From positions 124,001 to 188,000 of the forward strand of contig NZ_BQHO01000007.1 in NCBI RefSeq assembly GCF_021601385.1: 64,000 bases of DNA. Direction: 5' to 3'. Below are positions 54,782-63,836 of this stretch, piece after piece (position 1 is the first letter of the stretch; each line of letters starts with the position of its first letter). The position numbers and the translations under genes are program-made. The notes under the pieces were generated by a model that saw only the letters and a list, made by a program, of their open reading frames with translations, ran no database searches and was not told the origin of the DNA. The stretch comes from Pseudomonas parasichuanensis (GTDB lineage Bacteria; Pseudomonadota; Gammaproteobacteria; Pseudomonadales; Pseudomonadaceae).

Positions 54782-55666
54782 ATGAATTACCGCCACCTCA
54801 CCCCGTCGATGTCGCTGCTGCTGGCATTCGAAGCCGCCGCCCGACATGAAAGCTACACCCGCGCCGCCGCGGAGCTTTCGCTGACGCAAAGCGCGGTGAG
54901 CCGGCAAGTGCAGGCGCTGGAGCAGCAACTGGGGCTTACCCTGTTCCGCCGCGAGGGCCGCCAGGTGCAACTGACCGACGTCGGCCGCCTGTACCAGCGC
55001 GAGCTGAGCGAGGCGCTGGGGCGCATCCGCAGCGCCACCTTGCAGGCGCTGGCCTATCAGTCCGGGGTCGGCACCCTGCGCCTGGCCACCCTGCCGACCT
55101 TCGGCTCGAAATGGCTGCTGCCACGCCTGCATGCGTTCTACAGCGCCCACCCGGGGATGCTGGTGCATATTCATTCACGTATCGAAGCGATCAATTTCGA
55201 CACCAGCGAGATCGACGCCGCCATCGGCGTGGCCAGCCACGACTTGCCGGGGCTGATCTGCCATCGCCTGCATGCCGAGGAGCTGGTGGTGATCCTGCCG
55301 CCCGAGGCCGCTGGCGAAGAGGCTGGCTGGAGCCCGGCGCGCATCAGCGGGCAAGTGCTGTTGAATGTCGCCAATAATCCACATGCCTGGGGCGAATGGT
55401 TCTCCCATCACGCCCTGCCCCACCGCGCGATGCGCCTGGGGCCGAGCTTCGAGCTGACCTCACACCTGATCCAGGCCGTGCGCGCCGGGATTGGCATCGG
55501 CCTGGTGCCGCGCATTCTGGTGCAGGAAGAGCTGGCCAGTGGCGAGCTGTTCAGCCCGGGGGAGCCGTTTGCCAGCCAACGCAGTTATTACTTGATCTAT
55601 CCGCCGCGCAACGAGGCTTTGCCTTCGTTAAGAGCGTTTCGCAGCTGGTTGCTCGAACAGATCTGA
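54782..55666 (+). CDS. LysR-family regulator (GcvA-like)
   Basis: 294 residues. N-terminal winged helix-turn-helix TRAAAELSLTQSAVSRQVQA, with LGLTLFRREGRQVQLTDVGR. The effector domain continues with LRLATLPTFGSKWLLPRLHA and GIGIGLVPRILVQEELASGE. It is divergent from the YdiJ-type gene with 151 bases between the starts; control of that gene is the natural guess. The ribosome site is weak. Confidence 0.9.
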   Translation: MNYRHLTPSMSLLLAFEAAARHESYTRAAAELSLTQSAVSRQVQALEQQLGLTLFRREGRQVQLTDVGRLYQRELSEALGRIRSATLQALAYQSGVGTLRLATLPTFGSKWLLPRLHAFYSAHPGMLVHIHSRIEAINFDTSEIDAAIGVASHDLPGLICHRLHAEELVVILPPEAAGEEAGWSPARISGQVLLNVANNPHAWGEWFSHHALPHRAMRLGPSFELTSHLIQAVRAGIGIGLVPRILVQEELASGELFSPGEPFASQRSYYLIYPPRNEALPSLRAFRSWLLEQI

Positions 55667-55667
55667 A

Positions 55668-55748
55668 GGCCTCATCGCCGGCAAGCCGGCTCCCACAATT
55701 GACGGTGATCGCTGTCACTGTGGGAGCCGGCTTGCCGGCGATGAGGCC
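55668..55748. repeat. Paired REP element, GCCGGCAAGCCGGC family
   Basis: Two perfect 30-base inverted arms, 55668-55697 and 55719-55748, around a 21-base spacer; the core CGCCGGCAAGCCGGCTCCCA is the same as at 51501. Starts two bases after the LysR stop. Confidence 0.85.
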
Positions 55749-55763
55749 GGAACAGGCAACAAA

Positions 55764-55795
55764 AAACCCGATGCCAGTCGCCCGGCATCGGGTTT
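55764..55795 (-). terminator. Terminator after the aromatic permease
   Basis: Stem AAACCCGATGCC / GGCATCGGGTTT with an eight-base loop, then TTTTTTG on the minus strand. Confidence 0.88.
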
Positions 55796-55814
55796 CTTGA
55801 ATCAGCCTCAGCGC

Positions 55815-57233
55815 TTACTTGGCAACCGTGCCAGCCGCACCGTTGGCCTGCGAGCCACGCTTGCTCTTGAGCATGTAGGCCACATACATCACCACCAGCC
55901 ATACCGGCATCGCATACACCGACACCTGGATGCCCGGGATCTGCAGCATGATGCCCAGGATCAGCACCACGAACGCCAGCACCACATAGTTGCCGTAGGG
56001 GTACCACAGCGCCTTGAACAGCGGCTTCTGGCCAGTACGGTCGAGGTGTTGACGGAACTTCAGGTGCGAGTAGCTGATCATCGCCCAGTTGATGACCAGG
56101 GTCGCCACCACCAGCGACATCAACAGCTCCAGGGCATTCTGCGGCATCCAGTAGTTGAGCAGCACCGCGATCAGGGTCACGGCCGCCGACACCAGGATCG
56201 AACGTACCGGCACGCCGCGCTTGTCCACCTTGGCCAGCGCCGCCGGGGCATCGCCCTGCTCGGCCATGCCCAGGAGCATACGGGCGTTGCAGTAGGTACC
56301 GCTGTTGTACACCGACAATGCAGCGGTCAGCACCACGAAGTTCAGCAGATGCGCGGCCACGTCACTGCCCAGCAGCGAGAACACCTGGACGAACGGGCTG
56401 CTGCCATAGCTGCCACCGGAGGCGTCGATGCTGGCGACCAGGGTGTCCCACGGCGTCAGCGACAGCAGTACCACCAGTGCACCGACGTAGAAGATCAGGA
56501 TGCGGTAGATGACCTGGTTGATGGCCTTGGGGATCACGGTCTTCGGCTTGTCGGCCTCTGCAGCGGTGAAGCCGAGCATTTCCAGGCCACCGAAGGAGAA
56601 CATGATGAACGCCAGGGCCATCACCAGGCCGCTGACCCCATTGGGGAAGAAGCCGCCATGGGCCCACAGGTTGGTGACCGTGGCCTCAGGGCCGCCGCTA
56701 CCGCTGGTCAGCAGGTAGGCACCCAGGCCGATCATGCCGACGATGGCAGCCACCTTGATGATGGCGAACCAGAACTCGGCCTCGCCGAAGAACTTCACGT
56801 TCATCAGGTTGATGGCGTTGATCAGCAGGAAGAACCCTGCCGCGGTGACCCAGGTCGGGATCTCCGGCCACCAGTAATGGACGTACTTGCCCACCGCCGA
56901 CAGTTCCGACATGCCGACCAGGATGTACAGCACCCAGCAGTTCCAGCCCGACAGGAAGCCGGCGAAACCGCCCCAGTACTTGTGCGCGAAGTGGCTGAAG
57001 GAGCCGGCCACCGGCTCCTCGACGATCATCTCGCCCAGCTGGCGCATGATCATGAAGGCAATGAAGCCGCAGATGGCGTAGCCGAGGATCATCGACGGAC
57101 CCGCGGATTTCATCACGCCGGCCGAGCCGAGGAACAATCCGGTGCCGATGGCGCCGCCCAGGGCGATCAGCTGGATATGGCGATTCTTCAAGCCACGCTT
57201 GAGTTCGCCGGACTGTGAGGTATGTCCACTCAT
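55815..57233 (-). CDS. aroP: Aromatic amino acid permease, AroP type
   Basis: 472 residues with 12 membrane segments, in the amino acid-polyamine-organocation family. The first segment motif IALGGAIGTGLFLGSAGVMK, IMRQLGEMIVEEPVAGSFSH and FSFGGLEMLGFTAAEADKPK are AroP/PheP-like. Start MSGHTSQSGELKRGLKNRHI at 57233; a longer frame upstream lacks a family match. Proximity to phhR/phhABC supports Phe/Tyr uptake, but other neutral amino acids are possible. Confidence 0.88.
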   Translation of the reverse strand: MSGHTSQSGELKRGLKNRHIQLIALGGAIGTGLFLGSAGVMKSAGPSMILGYAICGFIAFMIMRQLGEMIVEEPVAGSFSHFAHKYWGGFAGFLSGWNCWVLYILVGMSELSAVGKYVHYWWPEIPTWVTAAGFFLLINAINLMNVKFFGEAEFWFAIIKVAAIVGMIGLGAYLLTSGSGGPEATVTNLWAHGGFFPNGVSGLVMALAFIMFSFGGLEMLGFTAAEADKPKTVIPKAINQVIYRILIFYVGALVVLLSLTPWDTLVASIDASGGSYGSSPFVQVFSLLGSDVAAHLLNFVVLTAALSVYNSGTYCNARMLLGMAEQGDAPAALAKVDKRGVPVRSILVSAAVTLIAVLLNYWMPQNALELLMSLVVATLVINWAMISYSHLKFRQHLDRTGQKPLFKALWYPYGNYVVLAFVVLILGIMLQIPGIQVSVYAMPVWLVVMYVAYMLKSKRGSQANGAAGTVAK

Positions 57234-57826
57234 GAACGAAGTCACCTGCTTGTTTTTATCTGTGACGGAATCGGACCCACCGCGCTCGTGGCGCAGCGGA
57301 ATGGGCAAGGTGGTTACCTTGGGTTCTTGGACGGGCCTGTCGCGGTGGGCACGGGGCCCAGGGCGAATCAACCGGGTGTCAGCAAGAGTGCGCGGTACGC
57401 AAGGGGGTCACAGGTAAAACGCGGCGCATTGTATACCCCTGCAAACGCGCAGGCGTCAACGCGTTGCATCGTTTCCTGTGGAAAAAACGCAGCGGTCCTG
57501 GGGTGAAGGCCTGAAAAGGCGGAGTGATCGGCGTACATGGCGCCTCCATTTGTTGTTCTGTAACCGGGCTCTGTGGCCAGGCGTTGCACACGGCAATGGC
57601 GCTATATCAACGTGTGGGCGGGGTTTGGACAAGGGGGCGGATCGAGGGCGGAAGGCTCTGGAATGGCGGATGCGGCAAGTTCTGTTTACAGCGGTAGGAA
57701 AAATCTGGTTTGGCCGGGAATTTTGCCACGATTCGTATAGATTTCTTTACATGGCGGTTCGAAAACTTTCCAAAACCTAAAAAAATTTCTTTTGAATCAG
57801 CTATTTGTGCAGCGTAAGCCCTCACA
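57234..57826. other. Gene-poor stretch upstream of the permease
   Basis: 593 bases with no recognised gene apart from the weak small frame at 57368-57538. The part 57660-57800 is A/T-rich compared with its surroundings. It should contain the permease promoter. Confidence 0.5.
57368..57538 (-). CDS. Possible 56-residue peptide upstream of the permease
   Basis: Starts MYADHSAFSGLHPRTAAFFP; GGAGG lies four bases before the ATG, which is close but workable. It has two cysteines and no signal or membrane segment. No family recognised. It could be a leader peptide for the permease, whose start lies 135 bases downstream, but I see no attenuator. Confidence 0.25.
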   Translation of the reverse strand: MYADHSAFSGLHPRTAAFFPQETMQRVDACAFAGVYNAPRFTCDPLAYRALLLTPG

Positions 57827-57945
57827 CCTGTAGGGTCGGCCTTGTGCCGCGAAAGGGCTGCACAGCAGCCCCGGGATCTCAAGTAGCCTCAAGATCGCAG
57901 GGGCCGCTTTGCGGCCTTTTCGCGGCACAAGGCCGCTCCTACAGG
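57827..57945. repeat. Paired REP element, GGCCTTGTGCCGCG family
   Basis: CCTGTAGGGTCGGCCTTGTG... at 57827-57860 and its near-complement ending ...AAGGCCGCTCCTACAGG at 57911-57945. About 34 bases per arm with three mismatches. The same family as the single copy at 42857. Confidence 0.82.
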
Positions 57946-57969
57946 GGTCGCGTAGATTCGCCGGGCACA

Positions 57970-57993
57970 AAAAAGCCAGCCCGAAGGCTGGCT
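57970..57993 (-). terminator. Terminator after rluB
   Basis: Stem AGCCAGCC / GGCTGGCT with loop CGAA, followed by TTTTTTG on the minus strand; 20 bases past the rluB stop. Confidence 0.87.
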
Positions 57994-58012
57994 CTTTCAC
58001 TGCAAGGGCCGA

Positions 58013-59077
58013 TCAGCCACGCGGCTTGCCGCGACCACGGCCGGCCGGCTTGTCGCCGTCCGGGCGGGCGGGACGCTTGCGCATGTCGCTCGGGCGCTCG
58101 GCCACCGCGCTTCCACGGCTGCCCTTGCGCGGTGCAGCCTCTTCACGCGGCGCACGAGCCGGACGCTCGGCCTGACCTTCACCGGCCGGACGCAGGGTGC
58201 GCACACGCTCGCCACGGCCCAGCGGGCGGGTCGATTTGCGCTGCATGCGCTCCATCTTGTCCTTGGCCTTGAGGTTCAGCGTTGGCAGCGCAACCGGCTG
58301 CAGGCCCACTTCGGCGGCCAGGATGTCGATCTCACCCTGGCTCATTTCGCGCCAGCGGCCCATCGGCAGGTCGGAGTTGAGGAACACCGGGCCGAAGCGC
58401 ACGCGCTTCAGGCGGCTGACCACAACGCCCTGGGACTCCCACAAGCGACGCACTTCACGGTTGCGGCCTTCCATCACCACGCAGTGGTACCAGTGGTTGA
58501 AGCCTTCACCGCCCGGGGCCTTCTGGATGTCGGTGAACTTGGCCGGGCCGTCCTCGAGCATCACGCCAGCCTTGAGGCGCTCGACCATGTCGTCGTCGAC
58601 CTCACCGCGCACGCGCACGGCGTACTCGCGGTCCATCTCGTAGGACGGGTGCATCAGGCGGTTGGCCAGCTCACCGTCGGTGGTGAACAGCAGCAGGCCG
58701 GTGGTGTTGATGTCCAGGCGGCCGATGTTGATCCAGCGGCCCTCTTTAGGGCGCGGCAGGCGGTCGAACACGGTCGGGCGGCCTTCCGGGTCGTCACGGG
58801 TGCAGATTTCGCCATCGGGCTTGTTGTACATGATCACGCGGCGGGTCGCTTCGGCGGCCTCGACACGCTTGATCAGCTTGCCGTCGACGGTAATGGCGTC
58901 GTGCAGGTCGACGCGAAGGCCCAAGGTGGCCTCGACACCGTTGACCTTGATACGGCCCTGGCTGATCCAGGCCTCGACGTCACGACGCGAGCCCACGCCG
59001 ATGCGCGCCAGCACTTTCTGCAGCTTTTCGCCGGACGGAGGGGTGGGTTGTTGGTCCTGCAGGTCTTGCTCACTCAT
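58013..59077 (-). CDS. rluB: 23S rRNA pseudouridine synthase RluB
   Basis: 354 residues; makes pseudouridine 2605 in 23S rRNA. An S4 RNA-binding domain (KLQKVLARIGVGSRRDVEAW) is followed by the RsuA-family catalytic domain with the nucleophilic aspartate in GRLDINTTGLLLFTTDGEL. The last 90 or so residues form an Arg/Lys/Gly/Pro-rich tail beyond the catalytic domain, common in pseudomonad RluB. The ATG ending at 59077 has GGGAGG seven bases upstream. Follows scpB across a hairpin. Confidence 0.95.
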   Translation of the reverse strand: MSEQDLQDQQPTPPSGEKLQKVLARIGVGSRRDVEAWISQGRIKVNGVEATLGLRVDLHDAITVDGKLIKRVEAAEATRRVIMYNKPDGEICTRDDPEGRPTVFDRLPRPKEGRWINIGRLDINTTGLLLFTTDGELANRLMHPSYEMDREYAVRVRGEVDDDMVERLKAGVMLEDGPAKFTDIQKAPGGEGFNHWYHCVVMEGRNREVRRLWESQGVVVSRLKRVRFGPVFLNSDLPMGRWREMSQGEIDILAAEVGLQPVALPTLNLKAKDKMERMQRKSTRPLGRGERVRTLRPAGEGQAERPARAPREEAAPRKGSRGSAVAERPSDMRKRPARPDGDKPAGRGRGKPRG

Positions 59078-59228
59078 CTGGGCACCTCCCGGTGTATTAG
59101 TGAAAGCGTTTTTTGGCGACGGATGCGCCAAAGGGGCGCGCATCATACGCGGTTCGACGCCCGAACGCACTGGAGGGTAGGGGTTTTTTCGAAGCTTTGG
59201 ATCGTTTTCTGCCGAGTGACCTGCTTTA

Positions 59229-59256
59229 CCTGTGCCGGCGAAGGGGCCGGCACAGG
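59229..59256 (-). terminator. Hairpin between scpB and rluB
   Basis: Eleven-base stem CCTGTGCCGGC / GCCGGCACAGG with a six-base loop, 14 bases past the scpB stop. No T run follows, so it may attenuate rather than terminate. Confidence 0.45.
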
Positions 59257-59269
59257 CTATACAAAACAA

Positions 59270-60037
59270 TCAGGATTGCAGCTTATCCTCAGCCTCAGGA
59301 AACTGTTCTTCTTCGCGCAAATCATCGAAATCAGTCTTGAGCCCTTCTTCCATCGCATCCAGCTCCACCAGCAGCGTGCGGAAGCTGGTCTCATCCTTCG
59401 GCGGCGGCTCTTCGCCCTCCTCGCCCAAACTGGCATCGGCCAAGGCCTGAAGATGCGCAGGCACCGGCGCCTCGTCCGGGTCATCGGGCAGCGGTTCGGG
59501 CTCCAATTCACGCAGCTCAGCCAACGCCGGCAACTGGTCGAGGCTCTTTAGATTGAAGTGATCAAGAAACGCCTTGGTGGTGGCGAACATCGCCGGCCGC
59601 CCGGGCACCTCACGGTAACCGACGATGCGGATCCACTCGCGCTCCATCAAGGTCTTGATGATGTTGCTGTTCACCGCCACCCCCCGCACATCCTCGATCT
59701 CGCCGCGGGTGATGGGTTGGCGATAAGCAATCAGCGCAATGGTTTCAAGCAGGGCACGGGAATAGCGCTGCGGGCGCTCTTCCCATAGGCGGCCGACCCA
59801 GGGCGCATAGTTTTCGCGAATCTGCAGGCGGTAACCGGTGGCCACCTCCTTGAGCTCGAAGGCGCGGCCATTGCAAGACTTGCCGAGCACCTCCAGAGCT
59901 TTCTTGAAGACAGCCGGCGCCGGGCGCTCGCCCTCTTCGAACAGTTCGTACAGGCGTTCCAGGGATTGCGGCTTGCCCGAGGCTAGCAGGAAGGCCTCGA
60001 TCAATGAGGCGAGTTCGCGGGGTTCGTTCAGGTTCAT
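59270..60037 (-). CDS. scpB: Segregation and condensation protein ScpB
   Basis: 255 residues; winged-helix partner of ScpA and SMC in chromosome organisation. The core (about 1-170) has LASLIEAFLLASGKPQSLER and LLETIALIAYRQPITRGEIE, the typical ScpB signature, then GYREVPGRPAMFATTKAFLD. The last 70 residues are an acidic, probably disordered extension. It follows scpA by 12 bases. Confidence 0.95.
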   Translation of the reverse strand: MNLNEPRELASLIEAFLLASGKPQSLERLYELFEEGERPAPAVFKKALEVLGKSCNGRAFELKEVATGYRLQIRENYAPWVGRLWEERPQRYSRALLETIALIAYRQPITRGEIEDVRGVAVNSNIIKTLMEREWIRIVGYREVPGRPAMFATTKAFLDHFNLKSLDQLPALAELRELEPEPLPDDPDEAPVPAHLQALADASLGEEGEEPPPKDETSFRTLLVELDAMEEGLKTDFDDLREEEQFPEAEDKLQS

Positions 60038-60049
60038 GGGGTCGTCAGG

Positions 60050-60877
60050 TCACTCTGCCCGGGCGCGGACGTGGATCGGGGCGAAAGCCTCATTTTGCAC
60101 CAGTTCGATCAGCGATTCCTTCACCAGCTCAAGAATGGCCATGAAGGTCACCACCACCCCAAGCTTGCCTTCCTCGGCGGCGAACAGCTCGACGAAGGGG
60201 ACGAACTCGCCCCCCTTGAGGCGTTCGAGCACCTGGCTCATGCGCTCGCGGGTGGACAGTGTCTCGCGGGTGATCTGGTGGCTTTCGAACAGGTCGTTGC
60301 GGCGCATGACCTCGGCCATGGACAACAGGATCTCTTCCAGGGCCACGTCGGGCAGCAGCTTGCGCACCTTGGCCTGCGGCGCATCCAGCTGCGGCACTAC
60401 AACCTCGCGGCCCACCCGTGGCAACTCATCGATACCCTCGGCGGCAGCCTTGAAGCGCTCGTACTCCTGCAGCCGGCGGATCAGCTCGGCGCGCGGGTCG
60501 CCCTCTTCCTCCTCCACTTCGGTGGAGCGCGGCAGCAGCATGCGCGACTTGATCTCGGCCAGCATCGCGGCCATCACCAGGTACTCGGCGGCCAGCTCCA
60601 GGCGCACGTTCTTCATCAGCTCGACATAGCTCATGTACTGGCGGGTGATTTCCGCCACCGGGATATCGAGGATGTCGACGTTCTGCTTGCGGATCAGGTA
60701 CAGCAGCAGGTCCAACGGGCCTTCGAAGGCTTCGAGGAAGACTTCCAGGGCGTCCGGCGGGATGTACAGATCGACTGGCAGTTCGGTCAGGGCTTCGCCA
60801 TAGACCAGGGCCAACTGCAGCTGGAAAGGCGTCTCGGCCTCGCTGGCCGGCGCCTCGGGCGCGTCCACCTGGCTCAC
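60050..60877 (-). CDS. scpA: Segregation and condensation protein ScpA
   Basis: 275 residues; kleisin that bridges SMC heads. The N-terminal SMC-binding part has FEGPLDLLLYLIRKQNVDIL and AAEYLVMAAMLAEIKSRMLL, the C-terminal winged helix VVTFMAILELVKESLIELVQ. The first 45 residues precede the kleisin domain and are longer than in Bacillus. Its start overlaps the yciO stop by four bases (ATGA). Confidence 0.95.
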   Translation of the reverse strand: MSQVDAPEAPASEAETPFQLQLALVYGEALTELPVDLYIPPDALEVFLEAFEGPLDLLLYLIRKQNVDILDIPVAEITRQYMSYVELMKNVRLELAAEYLVMAAMLAEIKSRMLLPRSTEVEEEEGDPRAELIRRLQEYERFKAAAEGIDELPRVGREVVVPQLDAPQAKVRKLLPDVALEEILLSMAEVMRRNDLFESHQITRETLSTRERMSQVLERLKGGEFVPFVELFAAEEGKLGVVVTFMAILELVKESLIELVQNEAFAPIHVRARAE

Positions 60878-61503
60878 GCGTTGGCCAGGAACGGGGTGGG
60901 GTCGCCGCAGCCTTCGCGAATCAGCTCGGGCTCATCGCCCGACAGGTCGATGATGGTGGACGCTTTCAGGTCACCGAAACCGCCATCAATCACCAGGTCG
61001 ACACGGTGTTCCAGCCGTCCACGGATCTCATAGGGGTCGGTCATCGGCTCGCTATCGCCCGGCAGGATCAGGCTCACGCTCATCAACGGCTCACCCAACT
61101 CGGCCAGCAGCGCCAGGGTGATGGCATGGTCCGGCACACGCAGGCCGATGGTGCGGCGCTTCTCGTGCAGCAACAGGCGCGGTACCTCGCGGGTGCCGTT
61201 GAGGATGAAGGTATAAGGCCCCGGCACATGGGCCTTGAGCAGGCGGAAAGTGCCGGTATCGACCTTGGCATACAGCCCCAGCTGCGACATGTCGCAACAC
61301 ATCAGGGTGAAGTTGTGCGACTTGTCCAGGCCGCGCAGGCGACGCACCCGCTCGATCGCCGCCTTGTCGCCGATCTGGCAACCCAGGGCGTAGGCCGAAT
61401 CGGTCGGGTAAACCACCACGCCGCCCTTGCGGATGATCTCCACCGCCTGGCGGATCAAACGGGGTTGCGGGTTCTCCGGATGAATCTGGAAAAATTGGCT
61501 CAC
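60874..61503 (-). CDS. yciO: YciO, Sua5/YrdC-like protein
   Basis: 209 residues. The YrdC fold is clear: GGVVVYPTDSAYALGCQIGD, HNFTLMCCDMSQLGLYAKVD and GPYTFILNGTREVPRLLLHE. Relatives make threonylcarbamoyladenylate; YciO itself has weak or uncertain activity. I choose the GTG at 61501-61503 (reading SQFFQIHPENPQPRLIRQAV), which matches the family N terminus, rather than an ATG 12 codons upstream that would overlap rnm. Confidence 0.9.
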   Translation of the reverse strand: MSQFFQIHPENPQPRLIRQAVEIIRKGGVVVYPTDSAYALGCQIGDKAAIERVRRLRGLDKSHNFTLMCCDMSQLGLYAKVDTGTFRLLKAHVPGPYTFILNGTREVPRLLLHEKRRTIGLRVPDHAITLALLAELGEPLMSVSLILPGDSEPMTDPYEIRGRLEHRVDLVIDGGFGDLKASTIIDLSGDEPELIREGCGDPTPFLANA

Positions 61504-61516
61504 GAAGTCGTCCTGT

Positions 61517-62377
61517 TCATACCGCCATAGGCTGTTCATGTCGGAATCGGCGCCACAGGGGTGGCAGGTCCTCAGGCAATGGCCGGTAGGCACCGATCTC
61601 GCCCCAGGTGCCGGGGCCGTGGAAATCACTGCCAGCGCTTGCCAGCAGGCCGAACTCACGGGTGAGGATGGACATCGTCCCCACCTGCTCGGGCGGCATC
61701 ATCCCATTGACCACTTCCAGTGCCTGCCCACCTGCCTGAATATAGTCGGCAATCAGCCGTCTGCGCTTGCTGCGGGTCAGTTCGTAGTGCATGGGATGGG
61801 CCAGGCTCACCCACGCATTGGACTCGCGCAGGGTGGCAACGGTTTCCTCGAGCGTCGGCCAGTGCAGTTTGACGTCACCCAGCTTGCCGGCGCCCAGCCA
61901 CTTGCGAAACGCTTCGCCACGGTCCTTGACGAAGCCTGCGCGCACCATGAACTCGGCAAAATGCGGGCGCGCCGGGGCGTTGCCGCTGTCGCCCAGCTCC
62001 TGCTGCACCGCCCGCGCACCTTCGAGCGCCCCGGGCATGCCCTTGGCGGCCAGCTTGCGATCGATCTCTTCGGCGCGCAGCCAGCGGCCACGGTGAAGGT
62101 TTTCGATAGCTTCGAGCAAGGGTGGTGCATCGAGGGAGAAGTCGTAACCCAATACATGGATGGTCGCGCCACCCCAGGTACACGAAAGCTCCACGCCACT
62201 GACCCAGTGCATGCCATTGTCGAGGCAGGCCTGGCGGGCCTCGGGCAGCCCCTCGAGGGTGTCGTGGTCGGTGAGCGACAAGGTCCGCACCCCATGCTCA
62301 TGGGCCCGGGCGACCAGTGCCGTGGGCGACAGGGCGCCGTCGGAGGCCGTGCTGTGACAGTGCAGATCAACATTCAT
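61517..62377 (-). CDS. rnm: RNase AM / 3',5'-nucleotide phosphatase, PHP family
   Basis: 286 residues; YciV/TrpH family. PHP metal ligands are seen in [35 protein letters not shown] and [10 protein letters not shown]. Members hydrolyse nucleoside 3',5'-bisphosphates and trim 5' ends of rRNA and other RNAs. It is the first gene of a minus-strand group rnm-yciO-scpA-scpB-rluB and is divergent from yciB with 67 bases between. Confidence 0.92.
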   Translation of the reverse strand: MNVDLHCHSTASDGALSPTALVARAHEHGVRTLSLTDHDTLEGLPEARQACLDNGMHWVSGVELSCTWGGATIHVLGYDFSLDAPPLLEAIENLHRGRWLRAEEIDRKLAAKGMPGALEGARAVQQELGDSGNAPARPHFAEFMVRAGFVKDRGEAFRKWLGAGKLGDVKLHWPTLEETVATLRESNAWVSLAHPMHYELTRSKRRRLIADYIQAGGQALEVVNGMMPPEQVGTMSILTREFGLLASAGSDFHGPGTWGEIGAYRPLPEDLPPLWRRFRHEQPMAV

Positions 62378-62444
62378 GGTGGAGCGCTTTCGCTGGAATC
62401 GATGTTTGTTATTATGCCGTCACATCCCGCTTCTGGCTGCCACT

Positions 62445-63041
62445 GTGAAACAATTCATCGATTTCATCCCGCTGCTGCTGTTCTTCGTCGTCTACAAACT
62501 GGACCCACGCCCGGTCGAATTCGCCGGTCACAGCTTTGAATTCGGCGGTATCTACAGCGCCACGGCGATGCTTATCCTCAGTTCGCTGGTGGTCTACGGC
62601 GCCCTGTTCCTGCGCCACCGCAAGCTTGAGAAGGGCCAGTTGCTGACCCTGGTCGCCTGCCTGGTGTTCGGCGGCCTGACCCTGGCCTTCCACAGCGAAA
62701 CCTTCCTCAAATGGAAGGCGCCGGTGGTCAACTGGCTGTTCGCCCTGGCCTTCGCCGGCAGCCACTTCATCGGTGACCGGGTGCTGATCAAGCGCATCAT
62801 GGGCCATGCCCTGACACTTCCAGAAACAGTCTGGACTCGCCTGAACCTGGCGTGGATTGCCTTCTTCCTCGTCTGCGGTGCCGCCAACCTGTTCGTCGCC
62901 TTCACCTTCCAGGACTTCTGGGTCGACTTCAAAGTGTTCGGCAGCCTGGGCATGACCGTGATTTTCCTGGTGGCCCAGGGTGTGTATCTCTCACGCCACC
63001 TGCACGACACCGACCCCTCAATTTCCAAACCCAAGGACTGA
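62445..63041 (+). CDS. yciB: Inner membrane protein YciB (septation protein A)
   Basis: 198 residues, about six membrane segments, starting at GTG with [20 protein letters not shown], the family N terminus. Also [20 protein letters not shown] and [20 protein letters not shown]. It affects cell envelope and division in E. coli and Shigella. GTG at 62445 is chosen because upstream codons lack the pattern. Followed by yciI after one base. Confidence 0.95.
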   Translation: MKQFIDFIPLLLFFVVYKLDPRPVEFAGHSFEFGGIYSATAMLILSSLVVYGALFLRHRKLEKGQLLTLVACLVFGGLTLAFHSETFLKWKAPVVNWLFALAFAGSHFIGDRVLIKRIMGHALTLPETVWTRLNLAWIAFFLVCGAANLFVAFTFQDFWVDFKVFGSLGMTVIFLVAQGVYLSRHLHDTDPSISKPKD

Positions 63042-63042
63042 C

Positions 63043-63342
63043 ATGCTCTACGCCATCATCGCCAGCGACGTCGCGAACTCCCTGGAAAAACGCCTGGCCG
63101 CCCGCCCCGCCCACATCGAGCGCCTGCAGCAGCTCAAGGCCGAAGGCCGTGTGGTACTGGCCGGCCCGCACCCGGCCATCGACAGCAACGACCCAGGTGA
63201 AGCCGGCTTCAGCGGCAGCCTGATCGTCGCCGAGTTCGAGTCGCTGGTCGCCGCCCAGGCCTGGGCCGACGCCGACCCGTACATTGCCGCCGGCGTCTAC
63301 GACAAGGTCGTGGTCAAGCCGTTCAAGCAAGTCCTGCCCTGA
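63043..63342 (+). CDS. yciI: YciI family protein
   Basis: 99 residues. [20 protein letters not shown] and [20 protein letters not shown] are typical, with the conserved His and Asp of this dehydratase-like alpha-beta fold in the pattern [16 protein letters not shown]. Physiological role unknown. Directly follows yciB, as in E. coli and relatives. Confidence 0.94.
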   Translation: MLYAIIASDVANSLEKRLAARPAHIERLQQLKAEGRVVLAGPHPAIDSNDPGEAGFSGSLIVAEFESLVAAQAWADADPYIAAGVYDKVVVKPFKQVLP

Positions 63343-63436
63343 CCGCACCACGGCGGCAGGCCACGCGCATGCCGCCGCTCATCAATTGCGACGACCGGCC
63401 GACAACCTCCTGAACCGACAAGAATCAGGAGTTCCA

Positions 63437-63829
63437 ATGCGTCAAGGTCCGATGTCCGTGCTGCTTTGCCTGTTGCTGCTATCCCCTTTCGCCACGGCCG
63501 AACAGCCGTTGTCGCTGGAAGCCGGGGCGCGGATCACCGAGCTGCAGCAGCGCCTGGAAGAGAGCGAGAAACAACGCAGCCTGCTGGCCCAGCAGATGCA
63601 GAGCCAGGACAGCGAACGCGAGAGCGCCCAGTTGAGCCGCCTGCGCCAGGACAACCAGCGCCTGAAGCTGGCCATCAAGGAGCTGCAGGCCGCGGCCAAT
63701 CCTGTGCAACGCCTGCTGACCGACCAGCAGCAATGGTTCCTGATCGGTTCGGCCGTTGCACTGTTTTCGGTAGTCTGCGGTATCTTAGCCAGCGGCGGTC
63801 ACAGACGACGCCGGCAATGGTTGAATTGA
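63437..63829 (+). CDS. Small coiled-coil membrane-anchored protein
   Basis: 130 residues. A signal peptide (MSVLLCLLLLSPFATAEQPL), a coiled coil (LQQRLEESEKQRSLLAQQMQ onward, residues 30-95) and one C-terminal membrane segment (WFLIGSAVALFSVVCGILAS) with a basic tail RRRRQWLN. The C-terminal half resembles the YgiM/TIGR04211 group, but the N-terminal SH3 domain is missing. AGGAG lies six bases before the ATG. Eight bases before the response regulator, so it may be an accessory of that two-component system. Confidence 0.75.
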   Translation: MRQGPMSVLLCLLLLSPFATAEQPLSLEAGARITELQQRLEESEKQRSLLAQQMQSQDSERESAQLSRLRQDNQRLKLAIKELQAAANPVQRLLTDQQQWFLIGSAVALFSVVCGILASGGHRRRRQWLN

Positions 63830-63836
63830 GTGAGAC

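Noticed and set aside
57478-57780. Plus-strand open frame of 100 codons in the permease upstream gap
   Set aside because: No ribosome site, no family, and unusual Arg/Trp-rich composition.
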